From Notoacmeibacter ruber (lineage in GTDB: Bacteria > Pseudomonadota > Alphaproteobacteria > Rhizobiales > Rhizobiaceae): a stretch of 64,000 bases of DNA. Numbering within the stretch: position 1 is the first letter of the stretch; the number at the start of each line of letters is the position of its first letter. Location: contig NZ_RCWN01000001.1 of NCBI RefSeq assembly GCF_003668555.1, forward strand, positions 1,240,001-1,304,000. The letters are read 5' to 3'. A model generated the notes under the pieces. It was not told where the DNA came from. It saw only the letters and a program-made list of their open reading frames with translations, and made no database searches. A program made the position numbers and the translations under genes. This document shows, in pieces, positions 52,047 to 62,696 of the stretch.

Positions 52047-53402
52047 ATGACCGAACGAAGCTGCCTTTCGATAGTCCTTGCGGCAGGCGAGGGCACCCGC
52101 ATGAAGAGCGACCGGTCAAAGGTCCTTCATGAGATCGCAGGCCTGCCCTTGGTCGCACACGTGGTTCGGGCTGCGGCCGCAGCAGGCAGTAACCGCGTGG
52201 CACTCGTCGTGGGCCGCGATGCCGAAATGGTCGAAGAGGTCGCGACGCCCCATACCGCACGCGTGACGACCTATCTGCAGAAGGAGCGTCTCGGGACGGC
52301 GCACGCCGTCCTCGCTGCGGCTGAGGCAATCGGTGAAGGTGCCGATGATGTACTCGTGCTGTTTGGCGACACGCCCCTGGTGCGACCGGACGATCTTTCC
52401 GCCGCTCGAATTGCATTGGCCGAGGGCGCGGCTGTCGCGGTGATGGGATTCTACACTGAAAATCCGTTCGGTTATGGACGGCTGATCGAGGAAGATGGCC
52501 AACTCGTCGCGATCCGTGAAGAAAAGGATGCCTCTTTCCTCGAGAAACAGATCCAGTTCTGTAATGGCGGCCTTATGGCGATCGCTGGCGAACACGCCCT
52601 TTCGCTGCTGCGCGCCATCGGCAATGACAACGTCAAAGGCGAATTCTACCTGACGGATATCGTCGCTCTGGCCCGTGAAGCAGGGCACAAGGTCGTTGCA
52701 AAGGAGATCGGTTTCGAATCGGTGCTCGGAGTGAACACCCGGGTCGAACTCGCCGAAGCAGAAGCCATATGGCAGCGCCGGACCCGTCGGCAGATGATGT
52801 TGGACGGGGTGACGCTCGTTCAGCCTGCAAGTGTTCATTTTTCATGGGATACGGTGATCGGCCAGGATAGCGTCATCGAACCCAATGTCGTCTTTGGCCC
52901 TGAGGTCTCGCTCGGGCAGAACGTTCGTGTTCGCGGTTTCAGCCATCTGGAGGGCGCAAGCGTTTCGGACGGAGCCGAAATCGGCCCGTTCGCTCGTCTT
53001 CGACCTGGCACGGAACTGGCGGAAAAGGCGAAGGTCGGTAATTTCTGTGAGGTCAAGAAAGCGCGGATAGGCGAGGGAGCGAAGGTCAACCACCTCACCT
53101 ATATCGGGGACGCCGAGGTCGGGGCGCGCAGCAATATCGGCGCCGGTACGGTCACCTGCAACTATGATGGTTATTCCAAACATCAAACCGTGATCGGCGA
53201 AGACGTCTTCATCGGCACGCACTCGTCATTGGTGGCGCCGGTCAGGGTCGGTAGTGGCGCCTATGTAGCAACCGGATCGGTATTGACCGACGACGTACCG
53301 GACAACGCGCTGGCCATCGCGCGAGGACGGCAGGTGAACAAGGAAGGACGTGGCAGGGCCTTGCGCGAGCACCTTCAGGCCAAAAAAGATCGGAAGAAAT
53401 AA
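52047..53402 (+). CDS. glmU: bifunctional GlmU (UDP-GlcNAc synthesis)
   Basis: Acetylates glucosamine-1-phosphate and then couples it to UTP, giving UDP-GlcNAc for peptidoglycan and LPS; 451 residues. The N-terminal uridyltransferase domain begins with [22 protein letters not shown]. The C-terminal half is a left-handed beta-helix of hexapeptide repeats with the acetyltransferase site ([28 protein letters not shown]). glmS lies 109 bp downstream, so consecutive pathway steps are clustered. Confidence 0.97.
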   Translation: MTERSCLSIVLAAGEGTRMKSDRSKVLHEIAGLPLVAHVVRAAAAAGSNRVALVVGRDAEMVEEVATPHTARVTTYLQKERLGTAHAVLAAAEAIGEGADDVLVLFGDTPLVRPDDLSAARIALAEGAAVAVMGFYTENPFGYGRLIEEDGQLVAIREEKDASFLEKQIQFCNGGLMAIAGEHALSLLRAIGNDNVKGEFYLTDIVALAREAGHKVVAKEIGFESVLGVNTRVELAEAEAIWQRRTRRQMMLDGVTLVQPASVHFSWDTVIGQDSVIEPNVVFGPEVSLGQNVRVRGFSHLEGASVSDGAEIGPFARLRPGTELAEKAKVGNFCEVKKARIGEGAKVNHLTYIGDAEVGARSNIGAGTVTCNYDGYSKHQTVIGEDVFIGTHSSLVAPVRVGSGAYVATGSVLTDDVPDNALAIARGRQVNKEGRGRALREHLQAKKDRKK

Positions 53403-53511
53403 CCTCTGATTCAATCTCGCCAGTCGGTGCGTTACCGCTGCGATACGCAAATTTATTTTCGCGCGGGCAAACAAGCTGTTACGCCGAAGCGACATTCATT
53501 TGAGAGGCAAT

Positions 53512-55335
53512 ATGTGCGGCATTGTAGGAATTATCGGGACCCGGTCTGTAGCGCCGCTTCTGGTCGACGCGTTGAAGCGATTGGAATATCGCGGTTACGA
53601 TTCCGCTGGTGTCGCGACCCTTGAAGACGGCCATCTGGACCGCCGGCGTGCGGAGGGCAAGCTCTCCAATCTCGAAGCGAAGCTCTCCGATTCGCCGCTT
53701 GGCGGGCATATCGGTATTGGTCACACGCGATGGGCCACGCATGGGGTTCCAAACGAAACCAACGCGCATCCGCATTTTTCGACGCCTGTTGCGATCGTTC
53801 ATAACGGCATCATCGAGAACTTTGCCGAACTCCGTCAGGAGCTAAAGGCAAACGGCTATGAGTTCGCAACACAGACCGATACCGAGGTTGTCGCTCACCT
53901 CGTCTCTTCCCTGACAAAGGCGGGACGCGAGCCGGTCGCTGCTGCGCAGGAGGCGATATCCCGCCTTCGGGGCGCCTTTGCCATCGCCATGCTCTTCGAA
54001 GGGGAAGACGATCTGATCATCGGCGCGAGAAATGGACCTCCGCTCGCGATCGGCCACGGCGAGGACGAAATGTACCTCGGCTCGGACGCGATCGCGCTGT
54101 CGCCGTTCACGGACTCGATCACCTATCTGGAAGACGGCGATTTCGCTGTCATCCGCTCTGGCGGTGTGGATATCTTCGATGCGCAGGGCCAGAAGGTTGC
54201 CCGTCAGGCGCAGAAGAGCAGCACCGGCGCCATCGTGGTGGATCGGGGCAATTACCGGCACTTCATGCAAAAGGAGATCCTCGAACAGCCCGAGGTCGTC
54301 TCCCACACTCTTGCCTATTATCTCGACCTGGCCAACGGCGCTCCGCGTCAGATCGACTCCTCGATCGATTTTGCCTCCATCAAACGGCTTTCCATCAGCG
54401 CCTGCGGCACGGCCTATTATGCGGGGCTGATCGGTAAATACTGGCTCGAGCGTTTTGCCCGCCTGCCGGTCGATATCGATATCGCGTCGGAGTTCCGCTA
54501 TCGCGAAATGCCTCTCGATGCAGGGGATGCCGCTCTCTTCATTTCCCAGTCCGGCGAAACGGCCGATACGCTGGCCTCGCTGCGCTACTGCAAAGGCGAG
54601 GGGCTGAAGATCGGTGCCGTGGTCAATGTCCGGGAATCGACCATAGCCCGCGAGGCCGACACCATTTTTCCGACGCTTGCTGGTCCCGAGATCGGCGTCG
54701 CGTCAACCAAGGCTTTCACGTGTCAGCTCGCTTCGCTTGCGTCGCTGACGATCCATGCGGCCAAGGCTCGGGGAACCCTGGACGAAGAGACGATCGCCGA
54801 AATGGTCCACGGCCTGATGGAACTGCCGCGTTTGATGACGAAGACGCTCAAGGTCGAGCAGGATATCGTGGGCTTGTCGCGCGAATTGGCTCACGCCACC
54901 GACGTGCTCTATCTCGGCCGGGATACAGCCTTTCCATTGGCTATGGAAGGTGCGCTAAAACTAAAGGAAATTAGCTATATACATGCAGAGGGTTATGCAG
55001 CAGGTGAACTGAAGCACGGGCCTATCGCGCTGATCGACGAAGACCTTCCGGTTATCGTGATCGCGCCTTACGACGCTGTTTTCGAGAAAACGGTGTCGAA
55101 CATGCAGGAGGTCGCGGCCCGTGGCGGGAAGATCATTCTGATCACCGATGCGAAGGGAGCCGCCGCATCGAGCGTCGACACCCTCAAAACGATTGTCATG
55201 CCCGACGTTCCGGCATTCGTCGCGCCGATCGTCTATGCCTTGCCGATCCAGCTTCTGGCCTATCATACAGCCGTCTTTATGGGGACCGACGTGGATCAGC
55301 CCCGCAATCTCGCAAAGAGCGTCACGGTTGAATAG
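53512..55335 (+). CDS. glmS: glucosamine-6-phosphate synthase (glutamine-hydrolysing)
   Basis: Makes glucosamine-6-phosphate from fructose-6-phosphate and glutamine; 607 residues. The start MCGIVGIIGTRSVAP puts the nucleophile Cys2 immediately after the initiator Met. The glutaminase domain shows GHTRWATHGVPNETNAHPH. Two SIS sugar-binding domains follow (ISACGTAYYAG, SQSGETADTLASLRYCK) with a LAKSVTVE C-terminus. An in-frame TTG at 53500 would bury the catalytic Cys and is rejected. Confidence 0.98.
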   Translation: MCGIVGIIGTRSVAPLLVDALKRLEYRGYDSAGVATLEDGHLDRRRAEGKLSNLEAKLSDSPLGGHIGIGHTRWATHGVPNETNAHPHFSTPVAIVHNGIIENFAELRQELKANGYEFATQTDTEVVAHLVSSLTKAGREPVAAAQEAISRLRGAFAIAMLFEGEDDLIIGARNGPPLAIGHGEDEMYLGSDAIALSPFTDSITYLEDGDFAVIRSGGVDIFDAQGQKVARQAQKSSTGAIVVDRGNYRHFMQKEILEQPEVVSHTLAYYLDLANGAPRQIDSSIDFASIKRLSISACGTAYYAGLIGKYWLERFARLPVDIDIASEFRYREMPLDAGDAALFISQSGETADTLASLRYCKGEGLKIGAVVNVRESTIAREADTIFPTLAGPEIGVASTKAFTCQLASLASLTIHAAKARGTLDEETIAEMVHGLMELPRLMTKTLKVEQDIVGLSRELAHATDVLYLGRDTAFPLAMEGALKLKEISYIHAEGYAAGELKHGPIALIDEDLPVIVIAPYDAVFEKTVSNMQEVAARGGKIILITDAKGAAASSVDTLKTIVMPDVPAFVAPIVYALPIQLLAYHTAVFMGTDVDQPRNLAKSVTVE

Positions 55336-55416
55336 CGCGCCAGACTGGAACGTTGATCGCAAACGTCCTAAATTCTGCGCTGCAACAACCTTTCCAAGAT
55401 CAGGTCATTCACGCCC

Positions 55417-56091
55417 ATGAGCCGGCTCCGCACGTATTTTCTGACAGGTTTTATCGTGCTGGCACCGCTCGCCATCACCGCCTGGCTCGTCCTCGGCTTT
55501 GTCGAATGGGTCGACACGCTGATCAAACCCCTTATTCCGCGTGTCTATAACCCGGATACCTATCTTCCATTCCCGGTGCCGGGCGTCGGTCTCATTCTCG
55601 CATTGATCGGCATAACCATCGTTGGGTTTCTGACCGCGAATTTCATCGGCAAGGCGATCATTCGAATGGGCGAGCGGATCGTCAATCGGATGCCCTTGGT
55701 GCGTAACGTCTACAAGGCGCTCAAGCAAATTCTCGAAACTGTTCTGAGTGAGAAGACGAACTCGTTCCAGAATGCAGCACTGATCGAGTATCCGCGGCCA
55801 GGAATGTGGGCGCTGTGCTTTGTTGCGACCGAGGCAAAAGGCGAGGTGAAGGACGTCACGGGTGGCCCCGAAGGGGCGCTTGCCGTCTTCGTCCCCACAA
55901 CGCCGAACCCGACATCCGGTTTTCTGCTTCTGGTACCGCATGAGGATGTCCACATCCTCAACATGTCGGTGGAGGATGCAGCCAAGCTGATTATTTCCGG
56001 AGGCCTTGTGTCGCCTGAGGAAATGGAAACGACGCCCGCGCTCGAAGCGCTTGCGAACTTGTCGGACAAGAAGCGGACCGACGCGGCCTGA
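55417..56091 (+). CDS. DUF502 family membrane protein
   Basis: 224-residue inner-membrane protein of unknown function with two N-terminal membrane segments (YFLTGFIVLAPLAITAWLVLG and GLILALIGITIVGFLTANF). The conserved family pieces are RMPLVRNVYKALKQ, FVPTTPNPTSGFLLLVP and SVEDAAKLIISGG. It is convergent with recG, leaving only 6 bp between the stops. Confidence 0.92.
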   Translation: MSRLRTYFLTGFIVLAPLAITAWLVLGFVEWVDTLIKPLIPRVYNPDTYLPFPVPGVGLILALIGITIVGFLTANFIGKAIIRMGERIVNRMPLVRNVYKALKQILETVLSEKTNSFQNAALIEYPRPGMWALCFVATEAKGEVKDVTGGPEGALAVFVPTTPNPTSGFLLLVPHEDVHILNMSVEDAAKLIISGGLVSPEEMETTPALEALANLSDKKRTDAA

Positions 56092-56097
56092 CAGACG

Positions 56098-58212
56098 TCA
56101 ACCGGCTCGCAATAGGCGGACCGCATCATCCCGCCCGAATAGATAGAGCAGGATTCTGAGAGCTTCGCCGCGAGGCCCCGTCAGGTCGGGGTCCGTGGCC
56201 AGGAGAAACCGCGCCTCGTCGCGTGCTTCGTCAAGCAATTCGCCATGAAACTCCAGTCGGGCCACGCGAAATCCAGGCGCTCCGGACTGCTTCGTGCCCA
56301 ATAGGTCGCCTTCCCCCCGGAGCCTCAGATCCTCTTCCGCGATCCGGAAGCCATCCTCCGTTTCTCGCATGACCTTGAGACGTGCCTCCGCGACTGCATT
56401 GAGTGGGCCACGAAACAGAAGAATGCAGGAGGAGGCGTCCGCACCGCGCCCGACACGCCCGCGCAACTGATGAAGCTGAGAAAGACCGAAGCGCTCTGCA
56501 TGTTCGATCACGATGATCGACGCATCCGGCACATCGACACCCACCTCTATGACCGTCGTGCCAACAAGAATACGGGTCTCGCCGGATTTGAACGCTGCCA
56601 TGGCGGTGTCTTTTTCCGGGCCTGACATGCGGCCGTGAATGAGGCCTACTCTTGAGGCCCCAAGCCGATCTGAAAGCCACTCATGACGCTCCGTCGCACT
56701 GACCAGATCGCTTTGCTCGGATTCTTCAACAAGTGGACAGATCCAGTAGATCTTGCGACCATCATCGAGAGCTTTTTCCAGTCGGTCCCCGAGTTCACCC
56801 AGCCGCTCGACGGGCAGGCTTGCCGTCTGGATGGGCTTTCGCCCGGCGGGTTTTTCCGTCAGCCTTGAGACGTCCATATCGCCAAAGGCCGTCAGCACCA
56901 GCGTCCGCGGTATCGGGGTTGCCGTCATGACAAGCAGGTCGGGATTGACACCTTTCGCCGAAAGGGCGAGCCGCTGATGCACACCGAAGCGATGCTGTTC
57001 GTCGATCACTGCCAGACCGAGATCGTGAAATTCGACCCCCTGCTGAAAGAGCGCATGGGTACCGACGCAGATATCGATCGTGCCGTTGGCGAGACCATCG
57101 AGCACGGGCTGGCGGCTTGTGGCATTGTCGCGACCGGTCAGAATCGCAACCTTCAGGTCTGCCGCTTGCGCAAGGGGCGCGATCGTAGCGAAATGCTGCC
57201 GCGCCAGAATTTCCGTCGGGGCCATCAAAACCGATTGGGCGCCGGCATCGGCGATATGGGCCATCGCCATCAGCGCCACGACCGTCTTTCCGCTTCCCAC
57301 ATCGCCCTGCAGTAGCCGAAGCATCTTTTCCGGTTTTGCGAGATCGCCGCGAATTTCTGACAGCGATTGTGTCTGGCCGTCCGTCAAGCGAAACGGCAGG
57401 GCGCCGGCGATCGCATCAACCCGCGTGCCATCGCTTTCGAAGGCTCGCCCGCCTCGACGCCGCAAGCGCGCACGAACCAGGGCGATGGCCAGTTGGCCTG
57501 CCAGCAACTCATCTCGCGCCAACCGGCGCCAAGGCTTCCCCTCTGGTGACACATCTTCGGGCTCAGCAGGATCATGCAGCGTCCGAAGGGCATCACCGAA
57601 GGATGGAAAATTGTCGGCACTTTTCCGACTTGTGGAAGGATCGCGCCACTCGGGGAGGGCGGGCAGCCTTTCCAATGCCGCGTCGATGCTTTTGCGCAAT
57701 GTTTTTGGCGCCAACCCAGCGGTGCCGGGATAGACCGGGTCCAGCGGCGGCAGACCTCCGCTTTCCTCGCGCGCCATCGCATCGGGATGGATCATGGAGG
57801 CTTTACCATGGAACCAGTCGATCTTGCCCGACACCATGACGATATCGCCCTCGGGCAATTGTTTGGTCAGCCAATCCCCATGAGCACGAAAGAAAGTCAA
57901 TGCGATCTCGTCGCTCTCATCCTGGCAGAAGACTCGATAGGGGGCGTTTCGCGCGGCGCGCGGTGCCGGCTGATGTCGAATGACACGCAATCGTAGCGTC
58001 ACGACGGTATCGGGCGATGCCTGCACGATCGTTGTGACGTCCCGCCTGTCGATCACGCGCGTCGGCAGGCAGAAAAGCAGATCGACGATTCGTGCAACCT
58101 CTTCGGGCCCGGTCGTCGGAACCACGCGGGCAATATTTTCGGCAACCTTGGGCCCGACACCGGCGAGACTGGTGACGGGTGCGAAGAGAGGATCGAGGAG
58201 GGACGGGCGCAT
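56098..58212 (-). CDS. recG: ATP-dependent DNA helicase RecG
   Basis: Branch-migration helicase that remodels stalled forks and Holliday junctions; 704 residues. An N-terminal wedge/OB domain (RVIDRRDVTTIVQAS) precedes the SF2 helicase core: Walker A GDVGSGKTVVA, DExH box IDEQHRFGVHQR, TATPIPRTL, and the C-terminal QLHQLRGRVGRG. The ATG at 58212 (MRPSLLDPLFAPVTSL) matches rhizobial RecG; the frame is open to 58302 but those 30 residues are not typical. Divergent from sdhE, while mfd lies further along on the opposite strand. Confidence 0.96.
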   Translation of the reverse strand: MRPSLLDPLFAPVTSLAGVGPKVAENIARVVPTTGPEEVARIVDLLFCLPTRVIDRRDVTTIVQASPDTVVTLRLRVIRHQPAPRAARNAPYRVFCQDESDEIALTFFRAHGDWLTKQLPEGDIVMVSGKIDWFHGKASMIHPDAMAREESGGLPPLDPVYPGTAGLAPKTLRKSIDAALERLPALPEWRDPSTSRKSADNFPSFGDALRTLHDPAEPEDVSPEGKPWRRLARDELLAGQLAIALVRARLRRRGGRAFESDGTRVDAIAGALPFRLTDGQTQSLSEIRGDLAKPEKMLRLLQGDVGSGKTVVALMAMAHIADAGAQSVLMAPTEILARQHFATIAPLAQAADLKVAILTGRDNATSRQPVLDGLANGTIDICVGTHALFQQGVEFHDLGLAVIDEQHRFGVHQRLALSAKGVNPDLLVMTATPIPRTLVLTAFGDMDVSRLTEKPAGRKPIQTASLPVERLGELGDRLEKALDDGRKIYWICPLVEESEQSDLVSATERHEWLSDRLGASRVGLIHGRMSGPEKDTAMAAFKSGETRILVGTTVIEVGVDVPDASIIVIEHAERFGLSQLHQLRGRVGRGADASSCILLFRGPLNAVAEARLKVMRETEDGFRIAEEDLRLRGEGDLLGTKQSGAPGFRVARLEFHGELLDEARDEARFLLATDPDLTGPRGEALRILLYLFGRDDAVRLLRAG

Positions 58213-58354
58213 CGCGCCAATATAGACTGGCTGGGCGCGGGAAAAAGCGGATGGCTCTTTTTCGCTGGGGACATTTTCGTTACCTACGGCAACGGCTGAC
58301 ACAGGCGGCTTTCAAGCCTATATGGCAGCCCAACCAATCCGAGAGGTCCGAATG

Positions 58355-58645
58355 ATGAGTGGCACCCAGATCAGCAGCGCGTCCGTAGATGACCCGCGCC
58401 GCAAGAAGCTCCTCTTCAGGGCCTGGCACCGGGGTATGAGAGAGATGGACCTGATCCTCGGTCCCTTCGCCGACGAGAATATCGCCACAATGGACGGTGC
58501 GACGCTGGATCATTTCGAGGAGCTGATGCACGTCAACGACCAAGAGCTCTACCAATGGGTTCTGGGCGAGAAGAGCGTCCCGGAGGAGTGGGACGGACCG
58601 CTTCTGGATTCCATCATCACCCATCGTCGGAACCGGATCGGTTGA
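58355..58645 (+). CDS. sdhE: FAD assembly factor SdhE
   Basis: Small chaperone of the SdhE/Sdh5 (DUF339) family that promotes covalent FAD attachment to succinate dehydrogenase; 96 residues. The signature RGMREMDLILG (RGxxE) is near residue 25, and acidic helices with W residues follow. Two adjacent ATGs (58352, 58355) follow a GAGAGG sequence; the second gives the typical start MSGTQISS. mfd starts 4 bp after the stop, so the two are probably cotranscribed. Confidence 0.92.
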   Translation: MSGTQISSASVDDPRRKKLLFRAWHRGMREMDLILGPFADENIATMDGATLDHFEELMHVNDQELYQWVLGEKSVPEEWDGPLLDSIITHRRNRIG

Positions 58646-58649
58646 TGGC

Positions 58650-61600
58650 ATGAGCGTTCTTTCACCGATCAGATTGCCCGCTGGCACAGCGCCTGTCATT
58701 GTGGATGGCGTCGCAGATGGCTATGAGCCGTTTGCTCTGGCCCGTCTTGTGGCTGCCGCGGGTGACCGGCCAATCCTGTTCATCGCGCGTGATGGTAACA
58801 GGTTGCCCGACCTTGCGAGCACGCTCTCATTTGCGGTGCCAGAGGCTCGGATCATCACGCTCCCGGCCTGGGACTGCCTGCCCTATGACCGCGTTTCTCC
58901 AGGGGCTGACGCGGCCGCTAGGCGGCTTGATGCGCTCGGAGCAATCACCAACCTCAATTCCTCGAGCGGTCCATCCATCATTCTGGCATCCGCAAATGCG
59001 GTCTTGCAGCGCATACCGCCGAGCAAAAATCTCGCAGAGCAACTCTTCGATGCCCGCCCGGGCGCCACGCTGGAGATGAATAGCCTGATACGTCGGCTCG
59101 AATCGGATGGGTTCGAGCGGGTGGCGACGGTCCGGGAGGTGGGCGAATACGCGGTGCGCGGGGGGATTCTGGACCTTTTCGTCCCCGGGGCCGAAGAGCC
59201 GGTAAGGCTGGATTTCTTCGGAGACGAGCTGGATACGGTCCGCAGTTTCGACCCGGCCACGCAGCGCACCAGTCGCCAGCTCGAACGCTTCACCATGCAG
59301 CCCGTGTCGGAAGTGACATTGAATCCGGAGGCGATTGCACGATTTCGAAGGGGCTATATCGAGGCGTTCGGGGCGCCGCGACGCGAAGATGCCCTCTATC
59401 AATCCATTTCGGAGGGCAAGCGCTTTGCCGGCATGGAGCATTGGTTGCCGCTTTTCTATGACGGGCTCGACACGGTGTTTGATCTCATGCCGGAAGCGAT
59501 GGTCGTTTTCGACCACCTTGCGACGGAAGCGATCGAAGAGCGCGAAAAGCAGATCCGGGATCATTTCGAAAGCCGCAAGGCCACGGGCGGGATGGGATCG
59601 GACCAGTCGGTGCCTTACAATCCGCTGCCTCCGGAGCGTCTTTACATGACGCTCACGGAAGTCGATGAGCGCTGCTCCGCCCGCGAGCGGATTGATCTGA
59701 CGCCGTTCGACCAACCCTTTACCGAAGGGCGCCGTGTCGCCCATGCGGGCGCCCGGCGTGGCCGTAGCTTTGCCGAAGAGCGGGCGCAGCCTGACGCAAA
59801 TGTCTTCGATGCGTCGGTGAAACACCTGGCTGAGCTACGCGGGCAATCCGGGCGGGTTCTCGTTGCCGCCTGGACCGAGGGTTCGCTTGATCGGCTGTCG
59901 GGCATTTTGGCGGAACACGGTCTTGGTGGCACACGTTCGGTGGGCGATCTCAGCGAAGCCGCGAAACTGGAAGGACAGACGATAGGTCTCGCCATCCTGC
60001 CGATCGAGCACGGCTTCGAAAGCGATGATCTTTCGATTGTCGCAGAGCAGGATTTGCTGGGTGACCGTTTGGTCCGGCGGAGCCGGAGAAAAGGCAAGGC
60101 GGCTGATTTCATTTCGGAACTGTCGTCTCTTTCGACGGGCGACCTTGTGGTTCATTCCGAGCATGGCATTGGTCGGTTCGTCGGTTTGCGAACCATTGAG
60201 GCCGCCGGCGCGCCGCACGACTGCCTGGAACTGCATTACGCATCGGACGGACGTCTTTTTCTGCCGGTCGAGAACATCGAACTTCTTTCCCGCTACGGCG
60301 GGGAGGGGACCGATGCGGCGCTCGACCGCCTTGGCGGCGGCGCTTGGCAGGCGCGCAAAGCAAAGCTCAAGAAGCGCTTGCTCGATATGGCCGACAAGCT
60401 CATTCGTATCGCGGCTCAACGCGAGATGAAGTCGGCGCCGCGTTTGGCGCCGCCCGATGGCCTCTATGGCGAGTTCGCCGCCCGGTTCCCGTATGAGGAA
60501 ACGGAAGATCAGCAGAAAGCGATCGATGCGGTGCTGGACGACCTTTCCTCCGGCCGTGCAATGGACCGATTGATCTGCGGCGATGTCGGCTTCGGCAAAA
60601 CCGAGGTCGCATTGCGTGCTGCTTTCGCAGCGGTGATGGAAGGGTTTCAGGTTGCGGTGGTTGTGCCCACCACGCTTTTGGCCCGACAGCATTTCAAGAC
60701 GTTCAACCAGCGTTTTTCGGGTTTACCCGTGACGGTTCGACAGGCAAGCCGTCTGGTAGGCAGCAAGGAATTGTCGGAGACCAAGAAGGGCCTTACCGAC
60801 GGGAGCGTCGATATTGTCGTCGGTACCCATGCGTTGCTTGGAACGAGCGTAAAATTCAAGCGGCTTGGACTGCTGATCATCGATGAGGAGCAGCATTTCG
60901 GTGTGAAGCACAAGGAGCGGCTGAAGGAACTGCGCTCCGACGTTCACGTTCTGACGCTTTCGGCGACGCCAATTCCGAGAACCCTTCAGCTTGCCCTTTC
61001 AGGTGTGCGCGAGCTGTCGCTGATCACCACCGCTCCCGTCGATCGAATGGCCGTTCGTACCTTCATCTCGCCTTTCGATGCGATGGTCGTTCGCGAAACG
61101 CTACTCCGCGAACGCTATCGCGGCGGGCAGAGCTTTTATGTGGTCCCCCGAGTTTCGGACCTTGCCGACGTCAAGCAGTTCCTTGATGAGCACGTGCCAG
61201 AACTGAAGGTGGCGGTCGCTCATGGCCAGATGCCGCCGACCGAGCTCGACGATATCATGAACGCCTTTTACGACGGGCAATACGACGTCCTCCTCTCCAC
61301 GACGATCGTTGAGAGTGGGCTCGACGTGCCAACGGCCAACACGCTGGTGGTCCATCGTGCTGACATGTTCGGCCTGGCCCAGCTTTACCAGATAAGAGGA
61401 CGTGTCGGCCGGTCGAAACAGCGTGCCTATGCGCTTCTGACGCTACCAATCCGCAAGAAACTGACCGTCCAGGCCGAGCGCCGGCTGAAGGTCTTGCAGT
61501 CTCTGGATACGTTGGGTGCAGGCTTTCAGCTCGCCAGCCACGACCTTGACCTGCGCGGCGCGGGAAATCTGTTGGGCGAAGAACAATCCGGCCATATTCG

Positions 61601-62150
61601 CGAGGTCGGCTATGAGCTTTACCAGCAGATGCTCGAAGAGGCCGTGGCGCAGATCAAGGGCGAGGAAGACGCAGATTCGGGAAGCTGGTCACCGCAGATT
61701 ACGATCGGCACTGCGGTTCTCATTCCGGAAGACTATGTGCCGGATCTCAATTTGCGCCTGAGCCTCTATCGCCGTTTGGCCGAATTGACCGACCCGCATG
61801 AGATCGATGGTTTTGGCGCGGAGCTGATCGATCGCTTCGGGCCGCTTCCCGAGGAAGTTCAGCATTTGCTAAAGGTCGTCTATATCAAGGCGCTGTGCCG
61901 TAAAGCCAATGTCGAAAAGCTGGATGCCGGGCCAAAAGGCGTGGTCGTCGCGTTCCGCAATCAGGAGTTCGCCAATCCGGCTGCACTTGTGCAGCACATT
62001 GCCCGCCAGGGCGCCATGGCCAAGCTGCGCCCGGATCAGTCCATCGTCTTCGTTCGCGATCTGCCCACGCCTGAGAGCCGTCTCTCTGGCAGTGCTGTGA
62101 TCATGTCACAGCTGGCGAAACTGGCGGATACGCAAACGGCAGCGGCCTGA
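58650..62150 (+). CDS. mfd: transcription-repair coupling factor
   Basis: Translocase that removes stalled RNA polymerase and recruits UvrA to damage; 1166 residues. Domain order is UvrB-like N-terminus (ITLPAWDCLPYDRVSPG), polymerase-interacting CarD-like domain (LSTGDLVVHSEHGIGRFVGL, about residues 490-540), RecG-like helicase core (Walker A GDVGFGKTEVA, IDEEQHFGVKHKERL, TATPIPRTLQLAL), TRG motif and C-terminal UvrA-binding domain. It shares the window with uvrA, whose product it recruits. Confidence 0.98.
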   Translation: MSVLSPIRLPAGTAPVIVDGVADGYEPFALARLVAAAGDRPILFIARDGNRLPDLASTLSFAVPEARIITLPAWDCLPYDRVSPGADAAARRLDALGAITNLNSSSGPSIILASANAVLQRIPPSKNLAEQLFDARPGATLEMNSLIRRLESDGFERVATVREVGEYAVRGGILDLFVPGAEEPVRLDFFGDELDTVRSFDPATQRTSRQLERFTMQPVSEVTLNPEAIARFRRGYIEAFGAPRREDALYQSISEGKRFAGMEHWLPLFYDGLDTVFDLMPEAMVVFDHLATEAIEEREKQIRDHFESRKATGGMGSDQSVPYNPLPPERLYMTLTEVDERCSARERIDLTPFDQPFTEGRRVAHAGARRGRSFAEERAQPDANVFDASVKHLAELRGQSGRVLVAAWTEGSLDRLSGILAEHGLGGTRSVGDLSEAAKLEGQTIGLAILPIEHGFESDDLSIVAEQDLLGDRLVRRSRRKGKAADFISELSSLSTGDLVVHSEHGIGRFVGLRTIEAAGAPHDCLELHYASDGRLFLPVENIELLSRYGGEGTDAALDRLGGGAWQARKAKLKKRLLDMADKLIRIAAQREMKSAPRLAPPDGLYGEFAARFPYEETEDQQKAIDAVLDDLSSGRAMDRLICGDVGFGKTEVALRAAFAAVMEGFQVAVVVPTTLLARQHFKTFNQRFSGLPVTVRQASRLVGSKELSETKKGLTDGSVDIVVGTHALLGTSVKFKRLGLLIIDEEQHFGVKHKERLKELRSDVHVLTLSATPIPRTLQLALSGVRELSLITTAPVDRMAVRTFISPFDAMVVRETLLRERYRGGQSFYVVPRVSDLADVKQFLDEHVPELKVAVAHGQMPPTELDDIMNAFYDGQYDVLLSTTIVESGLDVPTANTLVVHRADMFGLAQLYQIRGRVGRSKQRAYALLTLPIRKKLTVQAERRLKVLQSLDTLGAGFQLASHDLDLRGAGNLLGEEQSGHIREVGYELYQQMLEEAVAQIKGEEDADSGSWSPQITIGTAVLIPEDYVPDLNLRLSLYRRLAELTDPHEIDGFGAELIDRFGPLPEEVQHLLKVVYIKALCRKANVEKLDAGPKGVVVAFRNQEFANPAALVQHIARQGAMAKLRPDQSIVFVRDLPTPESRLSGSAVIMSQLAKLADTQTAAA

Positions 62151-62179
62151 TCGCCGCCGCCGGGCGGGCGTCAGGACGA

Positions 62180-62611
62180 TTAGTTCGCGGCCGGGGCCGG
62201 CTCCTGTCGCGGTGGACGCAGACCATCGTAGTCGCAGCGAACCAGGATGCGCGGTTCCTTGCCTTTCACATTGAAAGCGATCCGGTCCGGACCGTCGCGT
62301 TGCTCGATTCGATAGTATTCCCTGCTGGGTCCTGGTTCGACCGTACCCTCCTGAAAGAGATCGGTGGCGATGAAGAGGACAGGGCCGGTGCGGACAAGCT
62401 CGGCAAAATCCGCATGGCCGTACCAAAAGTCGAGCCTGTCTTGGGAGACCTGCATGCGCCCGGCCTCGGCATCTCCCAGACAGGCCGCGCGGGAGATATC
62501 CCACGTTCCGATCATGCTGTCAGGAACGGTCGTTTCCGCCGAGGCGAAGCCCACGCCTGGAAACGAGCAAATCGTTGTCATTGCGACACATTTCAGAAGC
62601 GATTTCATCAT
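62180..62611 (-). CDS. small secreted hypothetical protein
   Basis: 143 residues from the ATG at 62611; a second ATG follows directly. A signal sequence (LLKCVAMTTICSFPGVGFASA) is followed by a short domain with GTWDISRAACLG and ending in VRCDYDGLRPP. Two Cys could form a disulphide. Aromatic and charged residues suggest a small beta-rich lipocalin-like or META-like fold, but no family is assigned. It is convergent with mfd (29 bp between stops) and downstream of the FrnE-type gene. Confidence 0.75.
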   Translation of the reverse strand: MMKSLLKCVAMTTICSFPGVGFASAETTVPDSMIGTWDISRAACLGDAEAGRMQVSQDRLDFWYGHADFAELVRTGPVLFIATDLFQEGTVEPGPSREYYRIEQRDGPDRIAFNVKGKEPRILVRCDYDGLRPPRQEPAPAAN

Positions 62612-62696
62612 GGTTTGCCTCGAAAGAGGAAGAGCCCTCCGCCAATCTAACACGAGGTCGGCTCAAACGATCCTACACCTGCACCTTTACGGGAAA